A program made the translations under genes and the position numbers. 64,000 bases of DNA from contig JAJKFH010001026.1 of assembly GCA_023333565.1 (NCBI GenBank), forward strand, positions 62,001-126,000. The letters are read 5' to 3'. Shown in pieces: positions 22,201-34,398 of this stretch. Position 1 is the first letter of the stretch, and each line of letters starts with the position of its first letter. This stretch comes from Puffinus mauretanicus (lineage: Eukaryota > Chordata > Aves > Procellariiformes > Procellariidae). Under the pieces are notes generated by a model. The model saw nothing but the letters and a program-made list of their open reading frames with translations. It had not been told where the DNA came from and ran no database searches.

Positions 22201-25200
22201 GGAGACCTGGACAAAACGCTCTCTTCTCGATGCTAAGGAGATCTTACCAGTACTTACAATACTCACAGAAACGAGGACGCAGGAGTAAGGCTGTGATAAG
22301 CCGCTGCTGAGCTTAAGTTCTGCTCAAAGAATTTTCTGAGAGAGTCAGCTTTTCAGTGGTGATTTTATTCACAAAGGAATTGGCTGCTGTCTAACATCAG
22401 TGGGTGCTGGGTGACAGCAAAATCACTTGGGCTGACAGAAACTGAAAAGAGAAGTTTTCATTCAAAGAGACATACGGCTCTAAAATAACACAAGCTTCCA
22501 CAAAACGAAAAAAATCCGACATAGGTGGGAAGACCAAACTTTCTGGCAAGGCATGCAAGTACTGCCCATCAGAATTTGGTCAGGACTGAGTGTGATGAGA
22601 GAGAGGAGGCCAAAGTGCCCCTCTGTCATCACTACTAAGCACCAGCTTGCAAGGAGAGCAAATCCAAGTTCAGCATTTAATGTTTTACCACGTCTGCAGT
22701 GAAATTGTGGCTTGATGGGCATGACCCTCCTGTCTCAGTAAGCTGTGTATGATCTGGTGATCTCAGTGCATCAACTAGCCCTGAAGACATATTTTAGCCT
22801 TGTGAAATAAAGCAGCAACAAGAGACACTGAAGGCCAAACTAATACTGTGAACATTTACCACCAGCAGCGCAGAGCTAGCCCCATCCTTCTCTGAACTTC
22901 ACTACACTTTTCCCTCGGTTCCGAGGGCTTGTAACCGTGCACTTGAGGATATCAACATGTTGATCTTAAAGCGAAACTATGGAGAGGAAAGTCTGGCCGG
23001 AGACACTAGGACTGCAATCTGACTCAGGCACCATCTTGGACCAGGAGATGCTCTGCTGAAGATGCAGAATGAGCATCGTGGATTGATGCAGGCACAACTG
23101 AATTAAGCTCCCAAGACAGATACTAGTTCCTGGAAACCCACAGCCTCTCTAAGGTGCCTGCAGCACCTCAAGCTGGTAGGAGGCAACGGTTAAGGGAATA
23201 TCAACTCTACCTTAGGGTTTCTGTCTTTTCCTCTTGAGGAATCTAATGCTGATTGACAAACAAGTTGCCATCTGACCATTTCAAATCTGAGCTGGCCTAC
23301 TATTAGCCAGAACTAGCCCATGGCAGTGGCCCAGTGCTAGAAAAATCTCATTTTTACAGGAAGTGCCACAGAAACAGCACACATGAGAGAACAAAAGCTA
23401 ATCCAGATTAACAGACAGACAGGAACAAAAACCTTACCAAAGTTCCTTCATAGTTTGAGTGGCCCATCACACCTGAAGCACCAACAAAGGAGGAAAAGAA
23501 GAGAAAGCAAAATTTAACAGCATCTTTTGTTCAAAATCAGTGCTCTTTTTAGATGTTTCCTCTCAACATGGTACCAAAATAGCACGCTGCTTCTTACTTA
23601 AAATATCCAAGTGCTGTACCTCTCTCATTTTGCTCAGGAAAAAGTAGTCAGTCTGGTGTCTTCTTTTTCCCCTATGCATCTTTAGAGTCACTTCTCAATA
23701 ACATGTAAGGCTGTTCTCTTTACCGCAACCAACTTCTCTGCAGGAAATTCTTAATCAAGAGCATCTCTTGAGAAAGGGGAACCTGTTCACAGTGAAGTCC
23801 ATGGAGTCCTGGACACTTTATCCGCACACTCCAATTCCCATCTGGCCTTTGGCAAACTTCCTCAGAGTCTTTGTGCAGCTACCCTCAGCTGCTCAATGAA
23901 GTGATTCTCGCCCATTTACCATGTGGGAATCCACACCAGAAGCAGCAGGCTCTGCTACTGTAAAGGTGCCTCAGATTGTGGCATAATCAACCTTACCCTA
24001 AAACTGCTTATGGTTGGTCAAATGAATTTTGCCTTTCAACTTCACTTTCTTACCACCAGACTTGAAAGCACAGCCAGGAGAATAAACACCCCCTACCACC
24101 AAGCAGCCTCAGCAGTGAGGCTAGACTAAGCGGTAGTACACTATCACGACAGGGAAACCTTACTTCCTCCCCACCCCGCTCCAGTTACTAAGCCGACAAA
24201 GCTTTTCTTTCTTGCCCCATTCTCTGCAAGCACAGTCCTTGCTGACAGTTTCTTCTCAAGTTTTGCCTCAAAATTCATCACGGGCCAACAGAGACCCATC
24301 AGCTACAACAGAGTTTTCACCCTGAAACAGAGAGAGGAAGGGAGAATAGGACACGACAATACAATTCGACTTGACCTCAGCCATTTCTACGCTCCCGCTG
24401 GGTGAACAAGCACACCCCTGTTACTGGTACGGCAGTACCAAGCCGAGCTTTCGGCATGCAATTTTGTTCCTGGCAACCACAGACAATGATTACAAAATCT
24501 TACCATTGTCCCCTTCTACTGTATTTTTGAGCACAAGAGAAATAAGAGCCTTTTCACAGTGAATTCAAGCTTAGTGACAGCGGACTTATTTTAGTTACCT
24601 CTTTTTAAACCTTTTGGAAGTAATCCACAGAGGTTGCGAGCTACCAGCCAAAAGTCAATTCAGGAAGTTCAAGGAGTAAGTAAAAGTTTTATTAGAACTG
24701 GTTTGGAAAAAAAAAAAAATAATACACATATATATAGCACAGCTTCAGGGATACATTTGTTACTGTCCACTGAGATCAGAGCAATAACAAAAGATAATTA
24801 CGTTCAAAAGCAGTCGCTATTTTAACCAACAATCCCACATAGCCTCCCATTTCACATGCCCACCTAAATACCATCCACTGGGCACAGAAACCGCTGGCTG
24901 AGCCGCAGAAGCCACCACGGTACACGGGGACGGAGCAGAGGAAGCATCGCAGCTCCCCTCCTTTTCTGGGGATTCCTAATGTACCAGAAACTTTACTTTC
25001 GAGTTAAATACAAGTGAAACAGCATTGTGTAATATTGTGTATTAAGGATTTGGGGTTTTTTTGTTAAAGGCTTGGAGGGCAAAACCAGGAGACTACAAAA
25101 CCCAGCACAAGTGACTGCAGCAACCTCCCCCCCCGCGACACACCGCTCCGCTCCTCCACACCCGGCCCCCTACGCTGCCTAAAAAGAACAAAAATCAAGA

Positions 25201-26155
25201 AGAACGGGTGCGGGCAGCAGGCGCAGCGGCCCGGGCCGGGGGTGACGGGGCTCCCTCTCCACAGGACCCCACGCAAAGCCCCCGCCGGGCCCGGCCCCGC
25301 GGCTCACACCGAGCGGGCCCCCCGGGGGCCGGCCAAGCTCCCCCTCGGGCCCAGCCGCCCGGCCCGCGGCCCCCTCCCCGCGGCGGGGCGAGCGGCGCGG
25401 CCGGCGGGAGGCGCGGGGAGGCCGCGGGGCAGCGGGCAGGCCGCGGGGGCGGCCCGGGAGAGCGGCAGGCGGCCCCCGAGCCGCGGCGGCCGCAGGGCGG
25501 AGGCGGGGGGGAGCGGGCCGGGGGCCCGGCTGTCCTCGGGGGGCTCTGCGCGGGGAGACACGGGGATTAGGGCCCGCCGCCGCCCCCCCGTCCCTGCCCG
25601 CCGCCGCCGCCGCCCCACCGCCCGTCCCTGCCCGCCGCCGCCCCCCCGCCCGTCCCTGCCCGCCGCCTACCTCGGGTGTCGGCGGGGACCGGCGCCGGCG
25701 CGGGGGGGGGTCCGCCCTCCGGTGTCGGCGGCAGCCGCTGGCCGGCGCACATGGACTTGAGCACCTGGAAGACGGCGAGCGGCGCCACGTTCATGCGCAG
25801 CAGGTCCAGCAGCACCCTGCGGGGACACCCGTCAGCGGGGACACCCGTCAGCGGGGACACCCGTCAGCGGGGACACCCGTCAGCGGGGACACCCGTCAGC
25901 GGGGACACCCGTCAGCGGGGACACCCGTCAGCGGGGACACCCGTCAGCGGGGACACCGGCAGCGGGGGCTCCGGCGGCACCGGCGGCCGCCCCCGCCGCT
26001 CACCGGAAGACCTCCGGGTCCAGCCCGCTGCCCGCCGCCTGCGCCAGCTCGAACAGCTCCGCCTCCTCCGCGCTCAGCAGCTGCTTCCGCCGCAGCCGCG
26101 CCTCCGCCATCGCCGCCGCCGCCGCCATGCCCGCTGCTGCCACCGCCTCCGACAT
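13116..26155 (-). CDS. MZT2: MZT2, mitotic-spindle organizing protein 2 (MOZART2), three coding exons, 152 aa
   Basis: The coding sequence joins 26155-26004, 25816-25671 and 13276-13116 on the minus strand: 459 bases, 152 aa, against about 158 aa in human MZT2A/B. MOZART2 proteins bind the gamma-tubulin ring complex at centrosomes and spindle poles. The N-terminus is Ala-rich (residues 1-16). The conserved core follows: LRRKQLLSAEEAELFELAQA, then LDPEVFRVLLDLLRMNVAPL and AVFQVLKSMCAGQR, ending near residue 87. A Pro-rich linker leads to the exon 3 tail SAQRMPRQQSASRLQKAG, which is also found in the human protein. The start at 26155 has a GCCGCCATGT context; Met10 and Met16 are in-frame alternatives. 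Junctions CG^GTGAGC, CAG^GGTG, GAG^GTAGG and CAG^GGAG keep phase. Intron 1 is 187 bases and intron 2 about 12.4 kb. Human has two copies, A and B; only one is seen here. Confidence 0.93.
13277..25670 (-). other. MZT2 intron 2 (12.4 kb), non-coding as far as can be seen
   Basis: Bounded by GTAGGC at the 5' end and CAG at the 3' end in the sense direction. It is AT-rich compared with the exons and has few recognisable repeats: a (TAAA)n run at 15977-15998 and a G-rich tract at 18964-18985. All frames are short. No extra exon matching MZT2 or another known gene was recognised, nor any small RNA gene. Confidence 0.6.
15977..15998. repeat. (TAAA)n microsatellite
   Basis: About five and a half TAAA units in MZT2 intron 2. 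Confidence 0.9.
25671..25816 (-). CDS. MZT2: MZT2 coding exon 2
   Basis: 146 bases. The acceptor CCCCGCAG^GGTGCTG lies directly against the minisatellite, and the donor is CCGAG^GTAGGC. Encodes VLLDLLRMNVAPLAVFQVLK, SMCAGQR and a Pro-rich linker. Confidence 0.93.
25820..25969. repeat. 16-bp minisatellite filling MZT2 intron 1
   Basis: Eight near-perfect copies of GGGGACACCCGTCAGC and one degenerate copy (GGGGACACCGGCAGC). It starts three bases from the exon 2 acceptor and makes up about 80% of the 187-base intron. In the transcript sense the unit is GCTGACGGGTGTCCCC. Confidence 0.95.
26004..26155 (-). CDS. MZT2: MZT2 coding exon 1
   Basis: 152 coding bases from the ATG to TTCCG^GTGAGC. Encodes the Ala-rich N-terminus and the first half of the conserved core (LFELAQAAGSGLDPEVF), and ends two bases into an Arg codon. 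Confidence 0.92.
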
Positions 26156-29084
26156 GGCGGCGCCCCCGCCCCGCCCCCTCACGGCCCGGCCCCGCCCCGC
26201 TCCGCCTCGCCGTGAGCGCCCCCCGCCGCCGCTGCGGGGCCTAGGCCCGGGCCCGGCGCGCTGGGCCCCGGCCGGGCGCGGCTCCTCCCGCCCGGGCCCA
26301 GCAGGTGGCAGCCGCGCTCCAGCCGCAGCCGAGGCCTGCCCGGCGGTGGGGGGGGCGCTCGGCGGGGCCCCCGGGCCGGTTCCACCCCGCCCGCCCGCCC
26401 CCCCGAGGGCTCCCCTGCTGCCCCCCGGGCAGGCTTCCTGCTCCCCAGCCCCGAAAAGCCGCACTCGTGGTGGTTTCTGGGTGTCTTCCCCAGGTCGCCC
26501 TTCAGATTCATTGTGGGCTGCCTTGCTGCGTGCCTATGCGTACCTCCTCCAAGCTTACGGGCCTCCTGCACCGGGACGTGCCCTCAGCTCGCTGGAAGGT
26601 GCCTCTCGGTGGCCTCCCCTACCCCTCCGCTTAGTTAAGCCAAGCTCGTTCCTCAAGGCTTGCTTCGTTGCTGGTCGACACCTGCCCCGGACCTCCAACT
26701 TGAGGGCATCACCCATGAGGTTGTGGCTCCCCCCACCAACTTCTCCAGCTTCTTTTCCACAAGCGGTCACATTTTTGGCTGAGCGAAACTGTGGTGTTTC
26801 TTTATTCCTAGAGGAATGGACATGCTGAGCATCTGGTGGGGGAGACCACATCGAGGATCATGAGCTTCCTTGAATCCACCTATCTGTGGGCAGGTGAACG
26901 TGTACTCGATGTAGGCAGCAAACAAGGACACCCCCACCCCCTTGCTGGATTTCTCCTTGCATTGGAAGACAGAAATAGCTGGTTGTCCTCGTTGCCATGG
27001 TCATCTGGGTGACTCCTCTTTGTGTGACCATCCTCTGTCCCCCAAGTGATTCGGATCCTATATTGCGGGGGCCAACGCTGGATGCTGGTTTTAATCTGTC
27101 CCTGGACAGGGCTAGGGAAGGGGCCTAATGAGAGGCAATGGGAGCGCTTTGGGCTGCAGGCAGTCCAGCAAATTTGGGTGTGGAGAAGCCGTACGTGCCA
27201 GCTGCCCCATGGAGCTGCACACAGATAGTCATCTGCGTTCACGTACCCGTCTGCCTCTGCCAGGCTGCAGCATCTCTAATGCGCTTCAGTTCCAAGCAAG
27301 CAGAAAGCATCTGGCATTGCGTGGGGAAAAAAATTGGAAATTTGGGTCTTCAGTTGCACCGTGGCAAGGAGACGTCAAGCTGAGATTGAAATTCCTCTAT
27401 CTAAATGGAAATGAGCAGCACCTCCGCCATCAGGAAGGGATCGCCTGTCCCCGCTCCCCCCATCCTGGCACATGCAGAGACCACGGACAGACCAGCTGCA
27501 CGGCTGAATGCATAGCAGAGCTGGGGGTGGGGTGTGCGATGCAGGGATATCCCCTCTCCCGGCACCACCACGAGACACCCTGTCTCATCCCTGCATCAAG
27601 CCACGGGAGAGAGATGCTCCGACTCCACACCCCAAGCAACGTGCAAGCGTCAAAATCATTACCGCCACAGGGCAACCCGACCTTGCGTCCTGACGGGCGT
27701 TCAGCCTCGCCAACAGACAGACATTTACTGCAGCTGCCAAGATGGGAATGAGATGTTCGATGATAAAAGAAGGATCTTGCTGCTAATAGCCCTGAGTGGG
27801 ACCAGCCCAGCAGGGACAATTATCGCGGTGCTGATAACGGGAGCAGCTGCTGCCAGCACAAATTACCGTGCTGTCTGCGGGGCCGGCAGTACCAGAGCCA
27901 CAAAGCCTGGGGTCGCCCTGAATGAGGGACTTCCAGAGGGACTCTCAGCTGAGCAGGGCAATGCAGGGTCTGCGATGCAGAGGGGACCGGGCAACATCCC
28001 TGTGCTTGCTCTCTTGCCTGCTCTGGTGTGTCATGTGCGGCTTCCTTTGGGACTGGCTGGAAGTCAAACGCAAGGGCAAGAGCTCTCACCACGTGAGTGA
28101 TGCACTCTTCCTGTTCCCACCTGGACCACTTCCGCCAGCCCGTGGCATCTGGGAGCTCAGCTATAAGTCACAGCAGAAGAGGGCAAGATGCTTTTTAACT
28201 CAGCCCCTCTCTGGAAAAGAAGAAAACCATGAACCACCTTCCCTACAACAAACTGGAGAAGTCTCAGCTTGTACCTCCTCCTTCATTCCCAGCCCCAGCC
28301 AGCTCCAGCTGGCAGCTCTCCCTGCATGCTGTGGTCATCAGCATCACAAACAGGGCTGGAGACCTTCCCAGGGCAAGGGATGGGGGGACCCTGCCTCTCC
28401 CATGCTTCCTTCACAGACTGCCATAGGCCATGGCTGTCAGTCACGCCTTCCTTACCTTTCTTGGTATAGACCTGGATGGGCACATTCTGCAACTTCTTTG
28501 AGTGACAAAACTCTCCTCTGGACTGCGTAGTCTCTTCTGCCCTCTGAAGCATTTCTGGGGTCTCTGATATCCCAGTTTTACCCTTTTGCTCTCCCAAGCC
28601 AACAGATCAGTAGAGGAAGTCATTGGGATCCCATAAACATCCCCTGAGGAGATCTCAGATACTGGACCTGCCATCTGGGGAGCACCTGGGACTCTGGCTT
28701 AAATGGCATCTGGCAGGACGCTGGGTCTTGCTGCCCACCACAGACACCTTCCATTACCTCTGGCAGAACTTTAACACCTAGTCACCACACACCATGGTTT
28801 CCAGAGCAGGACGTGAGCCAGGACAGCCCAGGATAGTGGTGCCAGGCTGCTTCTCAGCCCTTGTAAGATGCGGTTACAAGAGGGGCAGAGCAGAGGAGGC
28901 TTGGACAGCCTGCGCATGCAGACGGAAAAGGGAATTAGCTGCAGCACAGAGCCCACAGTCTTTACCAGCTAGAGTTGGGGGTTGCTCAGACATCTGGACA
29001 CGATGCTAGTGCCTTGCACACATGCAGAAAGCACCACTGCAGTAGTGCCACAAAGCATGTGTGCAGGAAAGCAGCTAACGCACA
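26156..29084. other. MZT2 upstream flank and intergenic sequence, no gene supported
   Basis: The first 300 bases belong to the CpG island. Beyond it, several plus-strand frames of 180-230 codons have no recognisable domain and no coding-like composition. Upstream non-coding exons of MZT2 cannot be excluded. Confidence 0.5.
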
Positions 29085-29560
29085 TGCAATAAATTAGGAT
29101 GTCGTGAGCACATGGAGGCCATGCTACACCTCATGGAGTGCCCACCCATTGCACACGCAGTAAATCCAAGACTGCTGCATGCACAAGGGGCAAATCAGGC
29201 AGACTGTTCCCCTTGGAGAGGGGCAGTGGCATGTGTGAGCGGTGACGCAAGGTGATCTACACAGAGGCAAAGAGATCTAAGAGCCTTCCTGGTAAATCAG
29301 GACACGCTGTGCATAGTCAGAGAGAGCGCACTGACCGCAGGCACTAAAACCAGACATGCTGTGAATTTGCAGAGAGGTAACCCTTAATGCGTGCAGTAAA
29401 TCAGGACACGCTGTGCATGAGCAGAGAGGCTGTAATGCTGCATATGGGCAGTAAATCACCGTGCACTGTACATGTGCAGCAAGGCTACCCCGTACAGGAA
29501 CAATGAGAGAGGACACATATGTGCAGAGAGCCCATCAGTCCCCTGCAGGCACAGATCAGG
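29085..29560. repeat. Diverged tandem repeat, unit about 52 bp
   Basis: Anchor TAAATCAGGACACGCTGTGC and variants start at 29293, 29345, 29397 and 29452 (spacing 52, 52, 55). More decayed copies start near 29090 and 29161. Each unit continues with a GCAGAGAGG-type segment. Copies differ at many positions, so the array is old. Confidence 0.7.
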
Positions 29561-32290
29561 ACTTGCTGTGCGCTGCCATTTCATGGAGAAAAATTCAGCA
29601 TGCATATATTTATCCTGGAAATTAAGAGAAAGCCTTGTAGCTGTGCAGGTCATCAGGTTGAGCATGATGTGAAGGACAGAGAATGCCTGAGGCAGGACCA
29701 GCAGATGAGGACACACTTTGAATGCATGAGATGAGGGTCAACCAGGAGGTGCTGCATGAGATCGGGGAAGAAACAAGCAAGATCACCTCACTGTGAAGGA
29801 AGGACAGATTTAGGATAATCTGGATATGGCTCAAATAGCAAACAAATGCAGCAAATGTGCCTCCCACCTCCAGAAAAGGGAAAAGAGGGATTAAAACATA
29901 TCTAGACTTTCATACCCTTTGAAGGAAACCCAGATTCAAGAGAGGAAGGCAAATGGAAACAAAATTTATCACAGATACATTGTCTTAGCGTAACGTAATG
30001 ATTTTTCTTTGATAATTAACTTAGACAAGGTGATGCAGCACATTTAGGCTGGTTAGATTTAAGGAAGGATTTTCATTTGCCACCCAATATGAACCAGTTT
30101 CCAATGCTGGAAGTCATGGGTATGGATATAACAGAGGAGGAACCAGCTAATCAAGTAAATGATGGGTTGTATTAAAAGGGGTGTCTCTTGAGCAAAGAGA
30201 AGCTTCTAGCACTGTTCCTCCACCCCAGTCTTGGGATGACCCCACTAATGTTAACAGCAAGCAGTGCAGGGCTGGGAGTGTGGAGTCATCATGCCTGGGA
30301 CGCATTTTTGGGAGGGACACAGCCACATCACTAGCAAGGCACGGGAAAGATCTCACCCAGAAGATCTGCCTGAGCATGCTGTTTTGGAGACATGCCTCCA
30401 AAATTGTGCAAGGAAAAGGAGAGAACTGCTCACAAGTGTAGACTGAAAATCAGGTGGAGGCATCCAAGCATGCATGTTTTGGGACAATTTTCAAACAGGG
30501 TACCAGGAGCAAGTAACTAGTTTGAGACAACGCTGGGGAAGCGTACCGAAGGGACTGAGCAAGGGTTGTCTCTGAGTTAGGAGCTGAAACTTGCTCCTTG
30601 TGTCAAATATGTTGGTCTTTATGAGAAGATTTGAAAGGAGACATTCAGCTGGGCCATGTGTGTGCCACATGCATGTGTGCGCTACGTATGTGCTACACTG
30701 CACATTTTGCTGGTAGCCTGCAGGGATCAGGAACAAATTTCTCTCCTTTGCTATAAACTTTGGCAGCTGAGCTGTTGGGTTATTTGATCCTTCTGCAGAT
30801 TGCTGTGGTTGGAGACAGAATACAGGGCACTGTTTTCAGTGATATTCAAGCAACTTAGGCATCACTGCTAGGGCTGGGGTTTTAAACTAATCACTAGGCT
30901 TGGGCTTAAGGGAATTTCCCTAGGCCAGAGGGGCAGGGAGGGGGCATGGATGATGGACCACACCCTACACACATCTGAGGGTTTTACCCAGTCCTGCAAG
31001 GATCACTCACTGGTGATGCTCTCCAGCCTATGAAGTGTCCGGGACCCCTGATGGCTTGTGCTGGGGTGGGTGACGAGGCTGATGTTGGGCTGGAGGCTAA
31101 CCCACGTGCTTCATTTCCAGCAGGTCGGAGACATTAGGGACTGTGACAGAGTTTCAGCACACACGCCCCAGCTTCCAAGGAGGGCAAGCTCAAATTTTGC
31201 CCTGAATCAGCCTTTCACCTCTCTTGGTTGCCTTCCTCCTGCAAGACTACATCTTTTGGCCAGTGAAGTCCTGTGCAGGAGTACGCACAGCCCCAAGCTG
31301 GCCCACAACCAGGCAGAGCGGCACAGGGCTCGGGGGCTGCGCCAGCTCAGCCCTGACCGCCGTGGAAGAGCATGTTCCCAGCAGTGCTAATCCAATTACG
31401 AAACAAACTTCCTTCCTTCATTATCAGGGCCTGCAGCATGCTAAACCAGCTTGGCGATTATGGAGGGCTTAGCGAGAGACTAGAGATCAGGCGATGAATG
31501 ACAGAGCTGTTTCACTTGCAGAGAGGAGGGACAGAGAACAGAGGCAGCCAGGAGGACACAGGGGATTGCCAGGACAAGTGGATTGGGAATTGCTACAGAC
31601 AAAGGTCTCCAGTCAACCTTCATGCTCCCAATGGGGTTAACCTCAAAGCCACATCAGTATGCTCAGGCCCTTGTCCGTCCTGGGGATTAGCATCCTCATG
31701 AATGGGGATCCCCCATCACCTCTCTAGCCCTGTCACATGGCTGCCCCCCCTCTTATTTCCAAAAAACACTCATTTCAGTCACAGGACAGCAAAAGGTAGC
31801 ACTAAAATACCCTTGCAAGAGAGATTCAACCCAAATTTTCTGGGGAGCTCCTGATCAGCTCCCATCACAAACAGAGGATGCAATGCACCAGTCAGACCCA
31901 GAGTCATATACTTTCTGTGGGAATCCCAAAATGAGACCTCCCCAGGTCCAAACAGGATCCAGGACCTGCTTGGATCTGCCCCATTTGAGATCACGTCCGT
32001 CCCCTGACCCGATGTCAAGCGGTGTGGCCGGTTCTTTGCTATGGTTCTGCGTCCTGCACTCTGCTCCTACATCTTTCTTGTTGGACCTCCTCCACCACAT
32101 GAGGGCCCACATGGAGCTGGAGGCTCCATTGGGCTGGAGGTGTTGCCCTCAGGTTGCAGTGAATTTGCAGCCCTGTTCATCCCTGGTGTTCAGTCCCTCC
32201 TGATAATGCTATGAAGAGGGGAAAAAAACCTAGCTAGACTTAGGGCAGTTCTGCTTCTCTCCAAAAAAAGCCCTTCTTGACTCTGGCCAA
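29561..32290. other. Intergenic, nothing recognised
   Basis: No exon or RNA gene recognised. Near 30655-30710 there is a TGTG/CACA-rich quasi-palindromic patch. Confidence 0.45.
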
Positions 32291-32360
32291 CACTAACACT
32301 GCTTGGAGCAGGAGCGTGGACTAGAGACCTCCTGAGGTCCCTTCCAACCCAAGTTATCAC
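32291..32360 (+). mobile_element. CR1 LINE 3' end fragment
   Basis: GCTTGGAGCAGGAGCGTGGA followed by GACCTCCTGAGGTCCCTTCC and AACCCAAG is the sense-strand CR1 3' end. Confidence 0.8.
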
Positions 32361-32394
32361 ATGAGTGTAGCCAGCAGGTCAAAGGAAGTGGTTA

Positions 32395-32590
32395 TTTCCC
32401 TTTATTTGGCATTGGTGAAGCCACATCTGAATACTGTGTCCAGTTTTGGATCCCAAGTACAAGGAGAGAGTCTTGCAGAGGGTCACTAGGATGGTCAGGG
32501 CCGGAGAACATGTTGTACAAGGAGATTCTTGAGGAATTGAGCTTCTATAGCCTGGAGAAGAGGGGGCTGAGGAAGGATGTAATTGCCACA
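32395..32590 (+). mobile_element. CR1 LINE 3' region fragment, separate insertion
   Basis: GAATACTGTGTCCAGTTTTG followed by AAGTACAAGGAG and TAGCCTGGAGAAGAGGGGGC is the sense CR1 region upstream of the 3' end. In one element it would precede, not follow, the piece at 32291, so two insertions are likely. Confidence 0.7.
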
Positions 32591-34392
32591 GGGAGGATTG
32601 AGAGCTGCTTAGCTGAAGCACTTAGACACAAAGCCCAGCTCCAGAGCAGTCCTGCTGGTCCGTGACTGTTTCTGGGGAGCTGGTGCGATGCACACAGGTC
32701 TCACACCCCTTTGCGCTCAGCAGGGATGCCCCTGAGATGGAGCCAGGCTGCTTGGGTAGGATCTCACCATAAGGCTGCGAGCTCATTCGTACAGCCAGCA
32801 CTGGCTGCCAGGCAGTTTGCTCCCTGCCACAGTTTCTCAAGAAAGAAAAAAACCACAACACAATACGTGGGGAGGCTCTCCTGCGCCTTTGTTCCCCGGC
32901 TGCACGGACCCGAGAAGCCTCTGCTTTGCCAGCCGCAGCCACAGAGAAGGCAGAGTATCCCCCAGGATGAGCTCTGCGCTGGAGCCGTCAGGGCACAGCA
33001 GGGCTGCTAAGGGCCTCTGAAACCTTTTAAATGCAGCAAGGGCATCCCAAGAGCATCTCTGCAGATTTCTGCATCTCCAGCCCTTTCTGTAGGCTCTGGT
33101 GTGGCACTGCTGGGAGAAAAACCCTCCAGCTGGAGTCGCCTCCATCCTGGCTGGACAAGATGCCTCCCTGGGATGGAGAGAGGCAGACAGAGAGCTGCCA
33201 GCAGCCAAGCAGGGCTGTAAGGAGACACCAGGCGCCCCATGAGCTCAAACTGCTGCCTTTTAAGGAGCGGCAGAGGCTGAGGCATCCTGGAACAAACCAA
33301 CACAGTTTCTGCAGGCTCCCAGCCGCAGCATGCACTTGGGCACCGCACTGGCCATGCCCTATCGTCCCTGCAACAGCTCAAACCTGTGACGGGCAGCCGG
33401 GACAGCGATCCTCCAGCTACAGATTGAGTTTGGAAAACCCCAGAGCCCCGGATGGCAGAGCAGGGTTCCTGCCGTGGCTGCAGCACTCACCCACGCAGGG
33501 TCCCGCAGTCCCATCTATCACCTCCATCCCCCCCAGGAAACCTGCAGGACCACCTCCTTCCTGGGAGCAGGCGGTGGGGAGGATGATGCTTTTTCACAAA
33601 GCCTTCATCAAGCCACCACTAAGATATCCCACCAACGCCCCAAGCGCTTTGCTCCCCTGATGCAAAAGGTTTTGCTGGTCCAGCAGCGAATTTGCCGCTG
33701 CCATTCCCTCTGCTGAGCACAGCGGGGCCACCCGGGGAGCGGAGGGGAAAGGGAACACGCTGTAGGGGAGTAACAGCGAGACTGAGCTTAGTCTGACACA
33801 TGGATGGAGGAAATGTACGTGCATGGGTACAGTAGCAAGCAACACCAGGAACAAGGTTAAAAGGCAAGGTATGCATTAAATGCTACAGAGCACCAGATGT
33901 AGCTTCAGCCAAATGAAGAGAAGGAGCAAGCTGTCCCAAAGACAAGGTGTCAGGAAGACAAAGAACAGGACTGGAGCCACTAAATACCCAGAGGAGGAGA
34001 ACAGGAGATCTGTGAAATTCAGGGATTTTGCCTAAGACTTACGAGGGGTGAAGGAAAACAAGGAGGCAAAAGATTCCAAAGAGCACCCCCTTCTATAGGG
34101 AATAACAGGCAAGTCCAAAATCAGCTCATCACTGCCCGTGAAGGATCCCAAAGACATAGCGAGGATGTGACCACCGGCATCCCTTGTCCCCTGTGTCTCA
34201 GACGAGTGAGCTGGCTGGACCGCTTGGGCACACGGGTCTCAGTGTATGCAAGAGCGAACGAAAAATCAATTTGCTTAGAGCTTTTGTGTAATAAAATCCC
34301 CCTCTCTGCCATTTTGCCACACCAATCTCCCACTCGAGGTGGTGGGATGCGGGCGTGCGATCCCCATGGAGCAGGAGGTGACCATGCACTGC
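32591..34392. other. Intergenic between CR1 scraps and the SHF 3' end
   Basis: Overlapping short frames on both strands but no recognised domain, RNA gene or repeat. Confidence 0.45.
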
Positions 34393-34398
34393 TTTATT
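34393..34398 (-). terminator. Candidate polyadenylation signal of SHF
   Basis: AATAAA on the minus strand, about 610 bases past the SHF stop. It is the first canonical signal I see downstream and would give a 3' UTR of about 0.6 kb. Confidence 0.5.

Larger units (their letters stand above)
25110..26440 (-). promoter_or_regulatory. CpG island and promoter region of MZT2
   Basis: Very high GC with dense CpG over about 1.3 kb, spanning exons 1-2 and the upstream flank. GC boxes (CCCCGCCCC type) cluster at 26161-26215, just upstream of the ATG, and no TATA box is near. This fits a housekeeping-type dispersed promoter. Confidence 0.75.

Noticed and set aside
25676..26215. Plus-strand frame with a repetitive protein (RQRGHPSAGTP-type units)
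   Set aside because: The repeat is the minisatellite of MZT2 intron 1 read on the opposite strand.
26127..26828. 233-codon plus-strand frame antisense to MZT2 exon 1
   Set aside because: Pro/Arg-rich translation of a CpG island with no domain. Its start lies inside the complement of MZT2 coding sequence.
27534..28100. 188-codon plus-strand frame between MZT2 and SHF
   Set aside because: No domain, no neighbouring exon, mixed composition.
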